64,000 nucleotides of DNA from Neocallimastix lanati (nom. inval.) (taxonomy: Eukaryota > Neocallimastigomycota > Neocallimastigomycetes > Neocallimastigales > Neocallimastigaceae). Where the stretch lies: the NCBI GenBank assembly GCA_016946835.1, contig JACVTC010000049.1, positions 861,001-925,000 of the forward strand, given 5' to 3'. The notes under the pieces were generated by a model. That model was not told the DNA's origin. It was given only the letters and a program-made list of their open reading frames with translations, and searched no databases. Both the position numbers and the translations under genes were made by a program. Shown here piece by piece: positions 11,761-21,510 of the stretch (within the stretch, counting starts at the first letter, position 1; every line of letters begins with the position of its first letter).

Positions 11761-12278
11761 ATTATACTTAAGCTATAAATAGTATATTAAATAATAATAT
11801 TTCAAAATTAAATTAGTTAATTTAAAATTTTACATTTCAAAATTTCAAAAATTTTTTAAAAATCGAAATTTAATAATACTTTATTTATTTTTTACATTAT
11901 TATATTCATTAAATTATAAATTTTCACTATATTTAAAAATTTTCAATTTAATGTATAAAATTAAGATGAAATTTCAATTTAAATTTCAAAATTTCAAATT
12001 CACATTTTTTCAACGAAAATTTTAATAAAATTCACACCATTATATTTCTCGATATTTAATTTTATAACAAAATTTTAATTTCAGTAAATTTTGACAATTT
12101 CGAAATTTCCATGAAATGGCCACTTGTAATGTGTTCTTTAAAGGACTCATGTGACCTTTTTACTTCAAAAAAAAAAAAAAAAAAAAAAATTTTAAAATAT
12201 ACAATTTTATAAATATAATAATTTCTTTATGTAACGTTACACAAAATCGTCTGGAATCCGATTTTTGTGGAAGGGCGT
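11729..12278 (+). other. Element C 3' UTR and polypurine tract
   Basis: A 30-base A run starts right after the pol stop. A/T-rich sequence with repeated ATTTCAAAATTT motifs follows, then a more mixed stretch around 12115-12165. GTGGAAGGGCGT (12267-12278) is the polypurine tract before the LTR, similar in its GGGCG core to the tracts of A and B but without their upstream hairpin. Confidence 0.65.
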
Positions 12279-12563
12279 TGTTGAAATTACAACTGAATTA
12301 AATTTCAATTTCAATTAATTTCAATTAAAATTATTAAAAACAAAATAATTAATAAAAATTTATAATTCATTAATTATTCTTTAAATTTTATTTATTTTAT
12401 AATATTATAAGTTATTTGATCATCTTAGGACCAGCTTAGGCCTACTGATTCTAATGATATCATATTAAACTTAAATATTATTAATAAATAAAATATTTAT
12501 TAACATGAATCATTTGGTCATGTCATCCTTGATTCATAAATTAATGGTTATGTATTAATTTAT
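12279..12563 (+). repeat. 3' LTR of element C, truncated
   Basis: It matches 5992-6276 with a single difference that I found (A to G in the AGACCTACTG stretch). It then stops at ATTTAT and passes into D-family LTR sequence (TTCCTATTAAATAC). The missing part corresponds to 6277-6721, including the TATA box. The junction has only 1-4 bp of shared sequence. Confidence 0.85.
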
Positions 12564-14099
12564 TTCCTATTAAATACTCTTAATAATAATAAAATAAAAT
12601 TATTATTAAATATTCTTATTAAAATCTTTTATTAATATCAAATATAATAAAAATTATTATTAAATATTCTTATTAAAATCTTTTATTAATATTAAATATA
12701 ATAAAAATTATTATTAAATATTCTTATTAAAATCTTTTATTAATATCAAATCTAATAAAAATAATTATTAAATATTTTATTAATATTAAATATAATAAAA
12801 ATTATTACTAAATAATCTTATAAATTTCCTTTATTAATATTAAATATAATAAAAATTATTACTAAATATTCTTATAAAATTCTTTTATTAATATTAAATA
12901 TAATAAAAATTATTATTAAATATTCTTATTAAAATCTTTTATTAATATCAAATATAATAAAAATTATTATTAAATATTCTTATTAAAATCTTTTATAATA
13001 AAAATTATTATTAAATATTCTTATAAAATTCTTTTATTAATATCAAATATAATAAAAATTATTATTAAATATTCTTATAAATTTCCTTTATTAATATTAA
13101 ATATAATAAAAATTATTACTAAATATTCTTATAAAATTCTTTTATTAATATTAAATATAATAAAAATTATTATTAAATATTCTTATTAAAATCTTTTATT
13201 AATATCAAATATAATAAAAATTATTATTAAATATTCTTATTAAAATCTTTTATAATAAAAATTATTATTAAATATTCTTATAAAATTCTTTTATTAATAT
13301 TAAATATAATAAAAATTATTATTAAATATTCTTATTAAAATCTTTTATTAATATCAAATCTAATAAAAATAATTATTAAATATTTTATTAATATTAAATA
13401 TAATAAAAATTATTACTAAATATTCTTATTAAAAATTATATAATATTTAAATCATTACTAATTCTTATTTTTATATTAAGAATAATAAAAACCTATTTCA
13501 ATAAATATTTGATGTAAAATACAGAATTATAAGTTTCTGTATAATATTTTCTAAAACCTTTGAAATAAACTAAAAATAAAACAAAAATTAAAAATAAATT
13601 AAATCTTTATTAAAATAAAAATGAACTAAAATACAGAAGAATTCCAATAATAAAAATGATCTAAAATACAGAAAATATCAATTCTGTATAATTCTCTCTC
13701 TGAATAACAATATCAAGAAGAAGCTACCGCCCGGAATGCCCTTCGTGATACAAGCTCCAAATTAATTTTTTATATTTTAATTTAATAAATGTTATTTTTT
13801 TTTTTTAAAAAAAATAATTTAAAATAATAGTTAAAAATTAAAATAAAATAGTTATAATAGTTTTTTTTATAAAGAATATATTAATAATAAATAAAATGTA
13901 TTAAAATAGAAGTATAAAAAGAAGAATAAATTTCTTTCTTTTTAATACTGGGAACAAATAATTTTAATTTAAAATTTAAATAAAGAATATTTTAAAATTT
14001 AATTTTTTTCTTGTTTCCAAACTTATTTTTATAGTTATGTGTTAATATTTATTTTTTTTTGTTTTGAATATCTTAGTGTTTCAACCCCAGCCCGTATCA
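12564..14099 (+). repeat. D-family LTR D1, main part with internal minisatellite
   Basis: D1 resumes after element C. About 12590-13440 is a tandem array of roughly 16 units of 37-54 bp (cores such as AATATTCTTATTAAAATC and TTTTATTAATAT). The conserved LTR body follows, with a GC-rich island (13721-13750), a TTAGTGTTTC motif and the end CAGCCCGTATCA, which mirrors the start TGATACGGG. Target duplication TCAA follows (14100-14103). Confidence 0.88.
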
Positions 14100-14103
14100 T
14101 CAA

Positions 14104-14776
14104 TGATAAATAACCAAATTATAAATTAAGAAAAATCAATAAAATGGAATAATAACCCTCTTCATTAGTTATTGATAATTATAAAATAATATTTTAATAA
14201 AAATAAATTAAAAGATTTAAAATTATTAAATAAATATTATTTTAATTTAAAGAACAATGTATTTTATATTAAATTATTCTTTTATTTTACTTTAACGATT
14301 TTAAATTAAATCTCAGTTTAAATTGATATTAATATTAATTAAAAAGAAACTTATTAATAATAACAAAATTGTTTATTTTATCTTAAAAGTGTTTACTTAA
14401 AATAATTATATAGTTTTATTTTAAATAATTTAAACTTAAAAGAAAAATATAAAAACATGTAAATATTTCTTTAAAAATAAAAAATCAGAATTCAAGAATT
14501 AAAAATTTAAAATTTAAGTTTTAATAAATTATTTTCTTTTATTCTCATTTATTTTAAATACTTTTTATTAAGAATATAAATATTCAAAATAATAAAAAGT
14601 ACAATTTTATATTGATAAATAAAGTTTTATTATAAAAAAAAACAAATATTCTTTTCTTATTTTAAACTGTAGTGTTTTAATTAACATTTTTGTGTTAATA
14701 ACTACCCTTTTAATTGACAAATTATTATCACTTTTAGAAGTAAATTCTAAATTAAGATAATAATCAACATTTGTCA
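14104..14776 (+). repeat. Solo LTR I1 (family I)
   Basis: It begins TGATAAATAACC and ends CATTTGTCA, and is related to I2 (33383-34361) and I3 (43963-44677). Near the 3' end, ATTATTATC and GATAATAAT form an inverted repeat. The 5' flank is TCAA and the 3' flank CAAA, so the flanks do not match. Non-coding. Confidence 0.6.
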
Positions 14777-14786
14777 CAAAAAATTT

Positions 14787-15763
14787 TGTAAGAATCTATA
14801 ATTATTTTTAACAAAATAATTATATTTTCTTAGTTAGGTTATAATTAATATAACTTTTACTTAACTCATATTTCATTTATACACCTAATTATAATTAATA
14901 ATTTATTTAATTATATATTAAAATTTTATTTAGTTTAATATTAAAAATTTATTTAATTAAATAATTTTATACATTTAAAATAATATTAAATTTATTTATT
15001 TATTCACTTAATTATTAAATTTATTAGTTTTAGTTTTCTCTCACTTATTAAATCATAAACTAAAACACTATTCTATATTCTATCATGTATTCCGTATTGT
15101 ATTAATCATGTATTTTATTATTAATGTATTGTTTTATATTTTTTATGTAAAGTTCTATAAAATAGAACTAAATAGATTAAATTTTAAATTTTATGATCGA
15201 AATAATTTTCATTATTTTATTCTTTTATTTTCGATCATTATATTAGATTAAGTAATCGGTTAATTAAGGTTTTTCCAATTACTTCTTAAAAGTAATCGGT
15301 TTTACTTAATTAACGCGATGATCGATATGGATAGAATATCTATCAAAAAACTTATCTAGGTTTTTCTTCTAGTCTTTTCCTAGATAAGAGATTTGTTAAG
15401 ATTAGAACCCCTTTTGATTTTAACCTTATTTTGACAAAAAAGTATAAATAAGGCTCTTAGTTCTCTTTGAGAAATCAAGAGTTATTATTATAACAATTAT
15501 AATATAATAATAATAACAATAGTTTTAACATTTAAAATTTCTAATAAATAATAAAACAAATTATTTTAATAAAACAAATTTTATAATTAAAACTTTTCTT
15601 TATCAATTTTAGTGTTTCGTCTATTATAATTCGTTATAATAAACTCGATAATTAGAAAGAACCATAGGTAAGTATGATTCTTTTCTAAACCTTTAATATT
15701 AGCAGTTAGAGCTAATATTAATGATTAATAATTTAATTATAATTTTTTAATTAAATTATTACA
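14787..15763 (+). repeat. H-family LTR H1
   Basis: 977 bp, TGTAAGAATC to ATTATTACA, with a perfect 5-bp target duplication AATTT (14782-14786, 15764-15768). Internal inverted repeats: ATGATCGAAA/TTTCGATCAT (15193/15229), GATCGATAT with an imperfect partner (15320/15336), CTTATCTAGG/CCTAGATAAG (15351/15379) and the terminal hairpin AATAATTTAATT/AATTAAATTATT (15727/15749). A TATA-like GTATAAATAAGG lies at about 15440. Non-coding. Confidence 0.8.
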
Positions 15764-18030
15764 AATTTGTAGATTTATTCATATATATATTACGTTATTA
15801 TTATTTTTTTTTTGTCATGTTAAGATTATGATATAATTTATAGTTTAAATTTAAATAAAATAATATGGTTTATTAAAAAATATTCACTAAGTCGATATGT
15901 CTATATAGTAATATACTATATAGATATATAATAAAAATAATAAATATTTAAATGTTTAGTTTAATAAAAATTTATTTATAATAAACTTTGATAATTAGAA
16001 TTATCAAATTAATTTAATTTTAAATTTGTTTATTTTATATAATAATAAAATATCTATAATATATTACTATTAAGGTAATTTTACAATAACCTTACAAAGA
16101 ACATAAAAGATAGATTTTTACATCTTTCTTTTATACTTTGTAAGTTACATAATAATAATATTTAATTATAAGATAGTGATAATATAGTAATATAAATACT
16201 AATAAAATATAAGGATAAATTTAATTATATAATTAATTTGAATAATTGAATTTAATATAGATATGTTGTAAACATATAAAAACATAATATAAATAAAATA
16301 CACGTGACGTCAAATGTATCATTGAAATTAATTATTAATATAAACCTTATTTATTAATATTCTCAGAATTATTAGGCCTAAGATAACCCTTTAAATATTA
16401 AACAAGAATTTATATTAATTATTAATTATTTCAATATATATATTATTTATAATTAAATAAATAATATTTTTAATTATTGAAATGTAAATAACTGAAATTG
16501 AGATTTCAATTCAGTTATAATTTCAACATGTCATGATTTATCTTTCCTTTGAAATGAAAAATTAAATTTGTGTTTTTTATTAATAATAATTTGTTCATTT
16601 CCTCGATTTGTTTCACTTATTTCAATTTCTATATTGTCTTCCATTGATAATTAAAATTTTTCAATAAAATATTTTAATAAATATACTTTTAAATGCTTTG
16701 AAACTTTTTTTTTTTTAATATTTAAAATAATAAACCTTTTTTTAATTAAATATATAATTATTCAAATAATTTTTTAATTATTAATTATTTATTATTTCTT
16801 TATTTACTATTTTATTTATTTATTTTTATTTTTATTTTTTTTTTATTTTTAATTTTATTTTATTTTTTGATTTTTTAATGCTTAAAAAATAAATTTTTAT
16901 TTATTTTTATTTTATTTTTCAATGTTTAAAAAAAAAGTTTTTTTATTTCTTATTTTTATTTTATTTTTTAATGTTTAAAAAAAAAGTTTTCTTATTTCTT
17001 ATTTTTATTTTATTTTTTAAGCGTTAAAAAATAAAATGTTTATTTATTTTTTATTTTATTTTTCAATGTTAAATAGAAATACCTAACCTAATTATTATTT
17101 ATTGAAGTGTTGTATTTCGCCAAAAGTTGAATTTCGTCCAGTTGAATTTCGCCAAATTCTTAGTGGCTTATAAATTTACGTCATAAAATATCACCATAAT
17201 TATTATTCGCGCCATATTGTGAATATATAGCTTTTTAAAAATTGTAGTAAAAAGCCACAAAATTATGATACAATTAGATATACGCCCCACGTAAATTTAC
17301 GTGTTTGAAAATTTTTGAGAATTGTAATTTTATTTATTTAATTAATTAATTATTATTCATTAAAATTTTAATAAAATTAGGTGGCTTAAAATTAAAATTA
17401 TTTAAGCCATACAACAAAATACAAATTTTTGTAATATAAATTTTCGAAATGCAATTTAATTTAATTTAACCCTTAATAAATTTAATAAAAAATAAATTGA
17501 AGAAAAAAGATGATAATTCTACAAATATTGGAATTATCCTACTAAAATTAAAATTATTATATTTATTAGAAGGTTATGTTCAAGAACTATAATATATATT
17601 AATTCAAATTCACTTGAACTACTAGTACACGAGTTAGTAAACTTTACAAAATTTTAAATAAATAAAAAAATTTTAAATAAATAAAGAAATAATTTAATTA
17701 TTTAAATGACCGATATATGATAAATTAATATTATATATAGAAAAAATTTTCTTTCCTTCTTTTATGTTTATACATATCTTTTCTTTTTTTTTATATCATA
17801 TCTAATTTTATTGCATGCATATATATATTTTATTCTTATTTTTCTATAATAATGTAAAAATAATGAAAAAAAATATTAATTTATTAATTTGCTCTTTCTT
17901 TAATTGATATATATATATATATATATATATATAAAGAAAAAAAAATTATATATTGTATTAAATTAATATATTTTATAGATAAATTTTAATTAAATAAAAA
18001 AAAAAAAAAATTAGAATAAGTCAAAAAAAT
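15764..18030. other. tRNA island 1, left flank (includes repeat P copy 1)
   Basis: No coding gene is visible. Contents: A/T-rich DNA; a T-rich tandem array of about four units near 16870-17070; a less A/T-rich stretch at about 17105-17310 with GTTGAATTTCG repeats and the palindrome ACGTAAATTTACGT; and repeat P at about 17450-17650 (AATATATATTAATTCAAATT, CTACTAGTACACG). The left end (TTTGTAGATTTATTC) matches the left end of the second island (TGTGTAGATTCATTC, near 50610), and both follow an LTR end plus 4 bp. Confidence 0.55.
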
Positions 18031-18102
18031 GCGAAGTGTGAGGTTCGAACTCACGACCTTAAGATTATGAGACTTACGCGCTGCCGACTGCGCCAACTTC
18101 GC
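18031..18102 (-). tRNA. tRNA-Met (CAU), elongator
   Basis: 72 nt fold into a full cloverleaf: acceptor GCGAAGT/ACTTCGC, D arm GCGC/GCGC, anticodon loop CTCATAA (anticodon CAU) and T arm GTGAG-TTCGAAC-CTCAC. There is no intron. The anticodon arm with its T-T closing pair resembles fungal elongator tRNA-Met. Internal promoter A and B boxes are intact, and a run of seven T follows on the minus strand as terminator. An LTR (E4) sits 16 bp upstream of the mature 5' end. Confidence 0.93.
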
Positions 18103-18118
18103 TTTCTCAGTTTTTCTT

Positions 18119-18908
18119 TTAATACAGAATGAACAAATAATACTAATTGTGCTAGAATAATATAAATTATTCTAACCTTATAGATTATTCTATTCTATAT
18201 AATTGGAACTTTCCAATATTCTTCAAATATTACTAAATAGAAATCTTAAGTTAATAAATCACTAATTAACTTATAATTCCTTTTTGAATTATCGATCCGA
18301 TTCCATTATAATGTATTAAAAATCTTTAGCCAAGAATATTGTCCTTGCCCACTTAATATATTAATATTATATTTCTTTTGTATTATGTTATATTGAAAAT
18401 AATCAAATCTATTTAATTAGTTATTAAAATTTTCGTTATCAATTTAAATTTATTTTTAATTACTAAATTTAACTAAACCACAATAAAATATTCTGTATAA
18501 TCTCTTTATTTTTATTTTATATATATTAGTATTAAACTATTATTAAATAATTAATAATTCAATAATATATAACTACTATTTATAACAATAATATTATTAA
18601 CTAAAATAATAATTCAATTTCAATTTAAATGTTTTATTTATAAAAATAATTAGTAATTAGTTTATTAAAAAAATAGTTAGGCTTTACAAATTTTAATTTG
18701 ATAAAAAAATATAAATACATGTAATTTTAGTGAAATAAAATATAATCAATAACTTTCTTTTTATTAAATAAATAATTATATTATTATTTTTTTCTTTTAT
18801 AAATTTAAATAAATAAATATTGATTTTAAAACAAATTATTTTTTTTATTGTAATTTTATTATTTGTGTTAATTATTATTATATTCCTAAAATTATATGAA
18901 CCATACCA
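18119..18908 (+). repeat. Degenerate E-family LTR E4, upstream of tRNA-Met
   Basis: It starts near TTAATACAGAATGAACAAAT (compare TGTTAAGGAATGAAC in E1) and ends GAACCATACCA, the same end as E3. It is divergent, with imperfect flanks (TCTT and CTTT). Its start lies 16 bp upstream of the tRNA-Met 5' end, almost the same spacing as E3 to the second tRNA (15 bp). Confidence 0.6.
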
Positions 18909-18912
18909 CTTT

Positions 18913-19510
18913 TGATACAATACAGCTAGAAATACGCAAGAAAATTAACAAAAGAGAAAATCCTATAATAATATAGTGAAAAATAATTACAATATATAAT
19001 ATACTAAATCATTATATAAATAGATTAAAAATTAATTAGACAGCCAATAATATTCAAGATAAAATTAATTAATAAATTTAAAAGAAGAGAATGAAATAAA
19101 AGTTAAAGAGAGAGTTTTTCTTGTTGTTTTAAAAATTCTAATTGAGTAAAATAATAGTTTTAGAGAACTTATAGTTTAGTTTAAATAATTAAGTAATTAC
19201 TTATAGTTAAAGGATAAGAGTTGAATCCTACAATTATAAGTAAAATTATTATTACGATATTAATATAAGTTGAATCATTAGAGATAGATAAAAATCATTA
19301 TATTCAGAGGAATATAAATATAATTGTAATAATTTATGTAAAATAAATAAATAAATAAAAACAAGATTTAAAAAGAAATAAATAAATTTTATTATTTGTG
19401 TAAATTATTATTTATTATCTTTGAGTTGGAATATATTATTTTACAAATTCCCTATTTGCTCGACCTCGTTATAAATAGAAATCTGATACTTTATTACTTA
19501 TATTGTATCA
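18913..19510 (+). repeat. Solo LTR of family A
   Basis: 598 bp, TGATACAATACAGC to ATATTGTATCA, a near-identical copy of the element A LTR at 5339-5936. It has no internal region, so it arose by LTR-LTR recombination or is an isolated LTR. The flanking 4-mers CTTT and TTTT differ by one base. Confidence 0.88.
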
Positions 19511-19514
19511 TTTT

Positions 19515-20072
19515 TGGTACGTTACTCACTAAAATAGAATAAATTATTAAAAATATAAGAAAATAAATAATTCTTTAGTTATTTTATTATAATAGGTATA
19601 AGGTTTAATTAGTATATAAAAATATAATATTAATAAAAATAATTTTAATTAATAGATAACCAATAAGAATTAAGATAAATTATAGTATAAAAATAAGTGA
19701 AAGATAAAATATTAACAAAGGAGGAACTTAATAATTTAATATCTTTAAAGAATATAATAGTTAGAATAGGAATTATAAAATATTTATTCGGGTGAATAAA
19801 TATTTAGGATATTTTGGTTAATATTATTATTAAAATATAAATTTAAAGATATAATAAAGTTATAATGAAATTAAATGTACTTATTTAAAGAACAAAACTT
19901 ATAAATAAAATAAAGACTTAAAAGTAACACATTATTATCATTAAAATTTATTATTAATTTTGTGTTATAATTTTTTTATTTATTTCTTTTATTAGAATAT
20001 ATTATTTTATAGTTTTACAACTTGCTTTCCCCAAATCATATAAAAGGTACAATATATAAAAATAACGTACCA
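19515..20072 (+). repeat. 5' LTR of element B
   Basis: 558 bp, with perfect 10-bp inverted ends TGGTACGTTA/TAACGTACCA. The 3' third (TTAGAATATATTATTTTATA, then TTGC) resembles LTRs A and G, suggesting a shared LTR lineage. Confidence 0.9.
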
Positions 20073-20076
20073 AAAT

Positions 20077-20095
20077 TGGTGGAGAATCCGGGCGG
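20077..20095 (+). promoter_or_regulatory. Primer-binding site of element B
   Basis: TGGTGGAGAATCCGGGCGG begins 4 nt after the LTR, with the TGG expected to pair with a tRNA CCA end. The implied tRNA 3' strand is CCCGGATTCTCCACCA. I do not assign the tRNA identity. The stretch is strikingly G/C-rich for this DNA. Confidence 0.75.
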
Positions 20096-20307
20096 AAGCA
20101 AGATAAAATAATATGAAAATAATAAGAGAAATTACTTTACTTTAATTCATTCATTTTTTTATTTTATATATTTATAGTACAAAAGCATTTATTATATTAT
20201 TATAAAACAATTTTTATTTCTTCATTTTTTTTTTACAAAACAATTATTATATTATAAATAAATATAACTATTTTATATTACTTTTTTTTTAATAAATTCT
20301 ATTTATC

Positions 20308-21489
20308 ATGATTGACGCTGCCAAATTACAGAAAGCATTACCAAATCTCATCGACTATAGAAAAGATGTTGATGGATGGATGCATGAATTCGTCAGAGTG
20401 ATGGAGCTCTACGATGTTGTGGAACCAAGAAGAATTTTTGTCTGGGCCAAAGAAGCAGTCGAAGAAGACATGCATGGGGCCTTAAACTCTTTAAAAAGTA
20501 AGAATGGAAACGAAGTTAGATATCCCAGCTTCAAAGAAATCCAAGCTGCCGTTGAGGAGTACTTGCACATCACACCTAATGATAAATGTGCAGTATTAAA
20601 ATCATTAAAAATTAATAATAAAGAAACTATAAAAAAATTTAATCATAGATACAAAATATTATATAAAGGCCTACCAAGAGAATATCAAAAACTAATTTCA
20701 ATAAAGGACTATACTACTGCTATAAGTACACGGGTCTTTCCTTGTTCAAGAGTTATGACAACCGAATGCGAAACTTTATCTGAAGCTTTTAAGGTAGCTG
20801 AAGTATCCGAAGAAGCTGAAAAAGAAATAATCAGTAATATTGGGCAAGATAATAATAAGAATAGATCTAATTTAATGTTTGTGCAAAATTTGGATAGTCC
20901 TATAATGAATCACCCATTTTATCAGAATTTTTATGGAGAACCTTCTTATCAACATAATATAAATCAAAGTACTAATAGAAATGTTTACAATAATAATTTT
21001 CGTCCACCTTTTAGAAGGAATAACCGAAACTTTAGTAATGGTTCAAGATTTATGAACCCCAATAATAATTATAATACTAACGTCAATCAAAATATGAATA
21101 ATATCATGGATAGCAACAACTATAATTATAATTATTTACCTAATAGAATGCAAAATAGTAATAACTCTAATTACAATTATAAAAACAATAATATTAGTAA
21201 CGATAACAATACCAACAATATAGCTACTGCAGTTTCTCAAAATAGTAACGTATATGACAATAATAACGGTATTGATGCTAATATACTTACAACTACCATA
21301 AATAGAAATCCAGGGGTTATTCCAAATAAGGAATATAATAAAAGTTTTAATAAAGACTACCAAAATAGGAAAACTACTTGTTTCCGTTGTTTCCAAAATG
21401 GGCACAAGGCTTCAAACTGCCCCTATTCGTTCAAACAATTAGCGGAAATGGAAGAAAGGGGAATGATCAACAAATCTTTAAACCACTAA
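20308..21489 (+). CDS. gag: Element B Gag, 393 aa
   Basis: Capsid and nucleocapsid protein. Residues 1 to about 180 form the Gypsy-type capsid region (VDGWMHEFVRVMELYDVV, KKFNHRYKILYKGLPREY). The middle is very Asn-rich (about 215-335). A single CCHC zinc knuckle, C358-x2-C-x4-H-x4-C371 (CFRCFQNGHKASNC), binds RNA. The start ATG is the first in frame, in a sharp change from A/T-rich leader to balanced coding sequence. The stop at 21487 directly follows a T TTA AAC slippery site, so a fraction of ribosomes should continue into pol. The frame is intact. Confidence 0.92.
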   Translation: MIDAAKLQKALPNLIDYRKDVDGWMHEFVRVMELYDVVEPRRIFVWAKEAVEEDMHGALNSLKSKNGNEVRYPSFKEIQAAVEEYLHITPNDKCAVLKSLKINNKETIKKFNHRYKILYKGLPREYQKLISIKDYTTAISTRVFPCSRVMTTECETLSEAFKVAEVSEEAEKEIISNIGQDNNKNRSNLMFVQNLDSPIMNHPFYQNFYGEPSYQHNINQSTNRNVYNNNFRPPFRRNNRNFSNGSRFMNPNNNYNTNVNQNMNNIMDSNNYNYNYLPNRMQNSNNSNYNYKNNNISNDNNTNNIATAVSQNSNVYDNNNGIDANILTTTINRNPGVIPNKEYNKSFNKDYQNRKTTCFRCFQNGHKASNCPYSFKQLAEMEERGMINKSLNH

Positions 21490-21510
21490 ATGGGAGAAGG
21501 ATAACTTCCA
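21477..21510 (+). promoter_or_regulatory. -1 ribosomal frameshift signal of element B
   Basis: T TTA AAC (21477-21483) is in phase with gag, two codons before its stop. After a 7-nt spacer, TGGGAG (21491-21496) pairs with CTTCCA (21505-21510; one G-U) around loop AAGGATAA. In element A the paired base is C, giving a Watson-Crick pair, so the stem is conserved in two copies. Confidence 0.85.

Larger units (their letters stand above)
5992..12563 (+). mobile_element. Ty3/Gypsy chromovirus C, nested in LTR D1
   Basis: Order: 5' LTR, candidate self-priming site, gag, -1 frameshift, pol (PR-RT-RH-IN-chromodomain), 3' UTR, polypurine tract, truncated 3' LTR. The 285 bp shared by the two LTRs differ at one position that I found, so insertion is recent. 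It lies inside LTR D1, flanked by a 21-bp repeat of D sequence (5971-5991 and 12564-12584) rather than a 4-5 bp duplication. The last 445 bp of the 3' LTR are missing. Confidence 0.93.

Noticed and set aside
13721-13750. G/C-rich island of D LTRs as an rRNA or tRNA gene fragment
   Set aside because: Too short and does not fold into a tRNA arm set; kept only as an unexplained island.
15665-15690. AGGTAAGTATG in H1 and H9 as a splice donor
   Set aside because: Good match to a donor site, but it is lost in H5, H7 and H8 and no acceptor or spliced product can be inferred.
18693-18920. 75-codon minus-strand frame near E4
   Set aside because: Low-complexity I/K/N frame spanning an LTR boundary; no support for coding.
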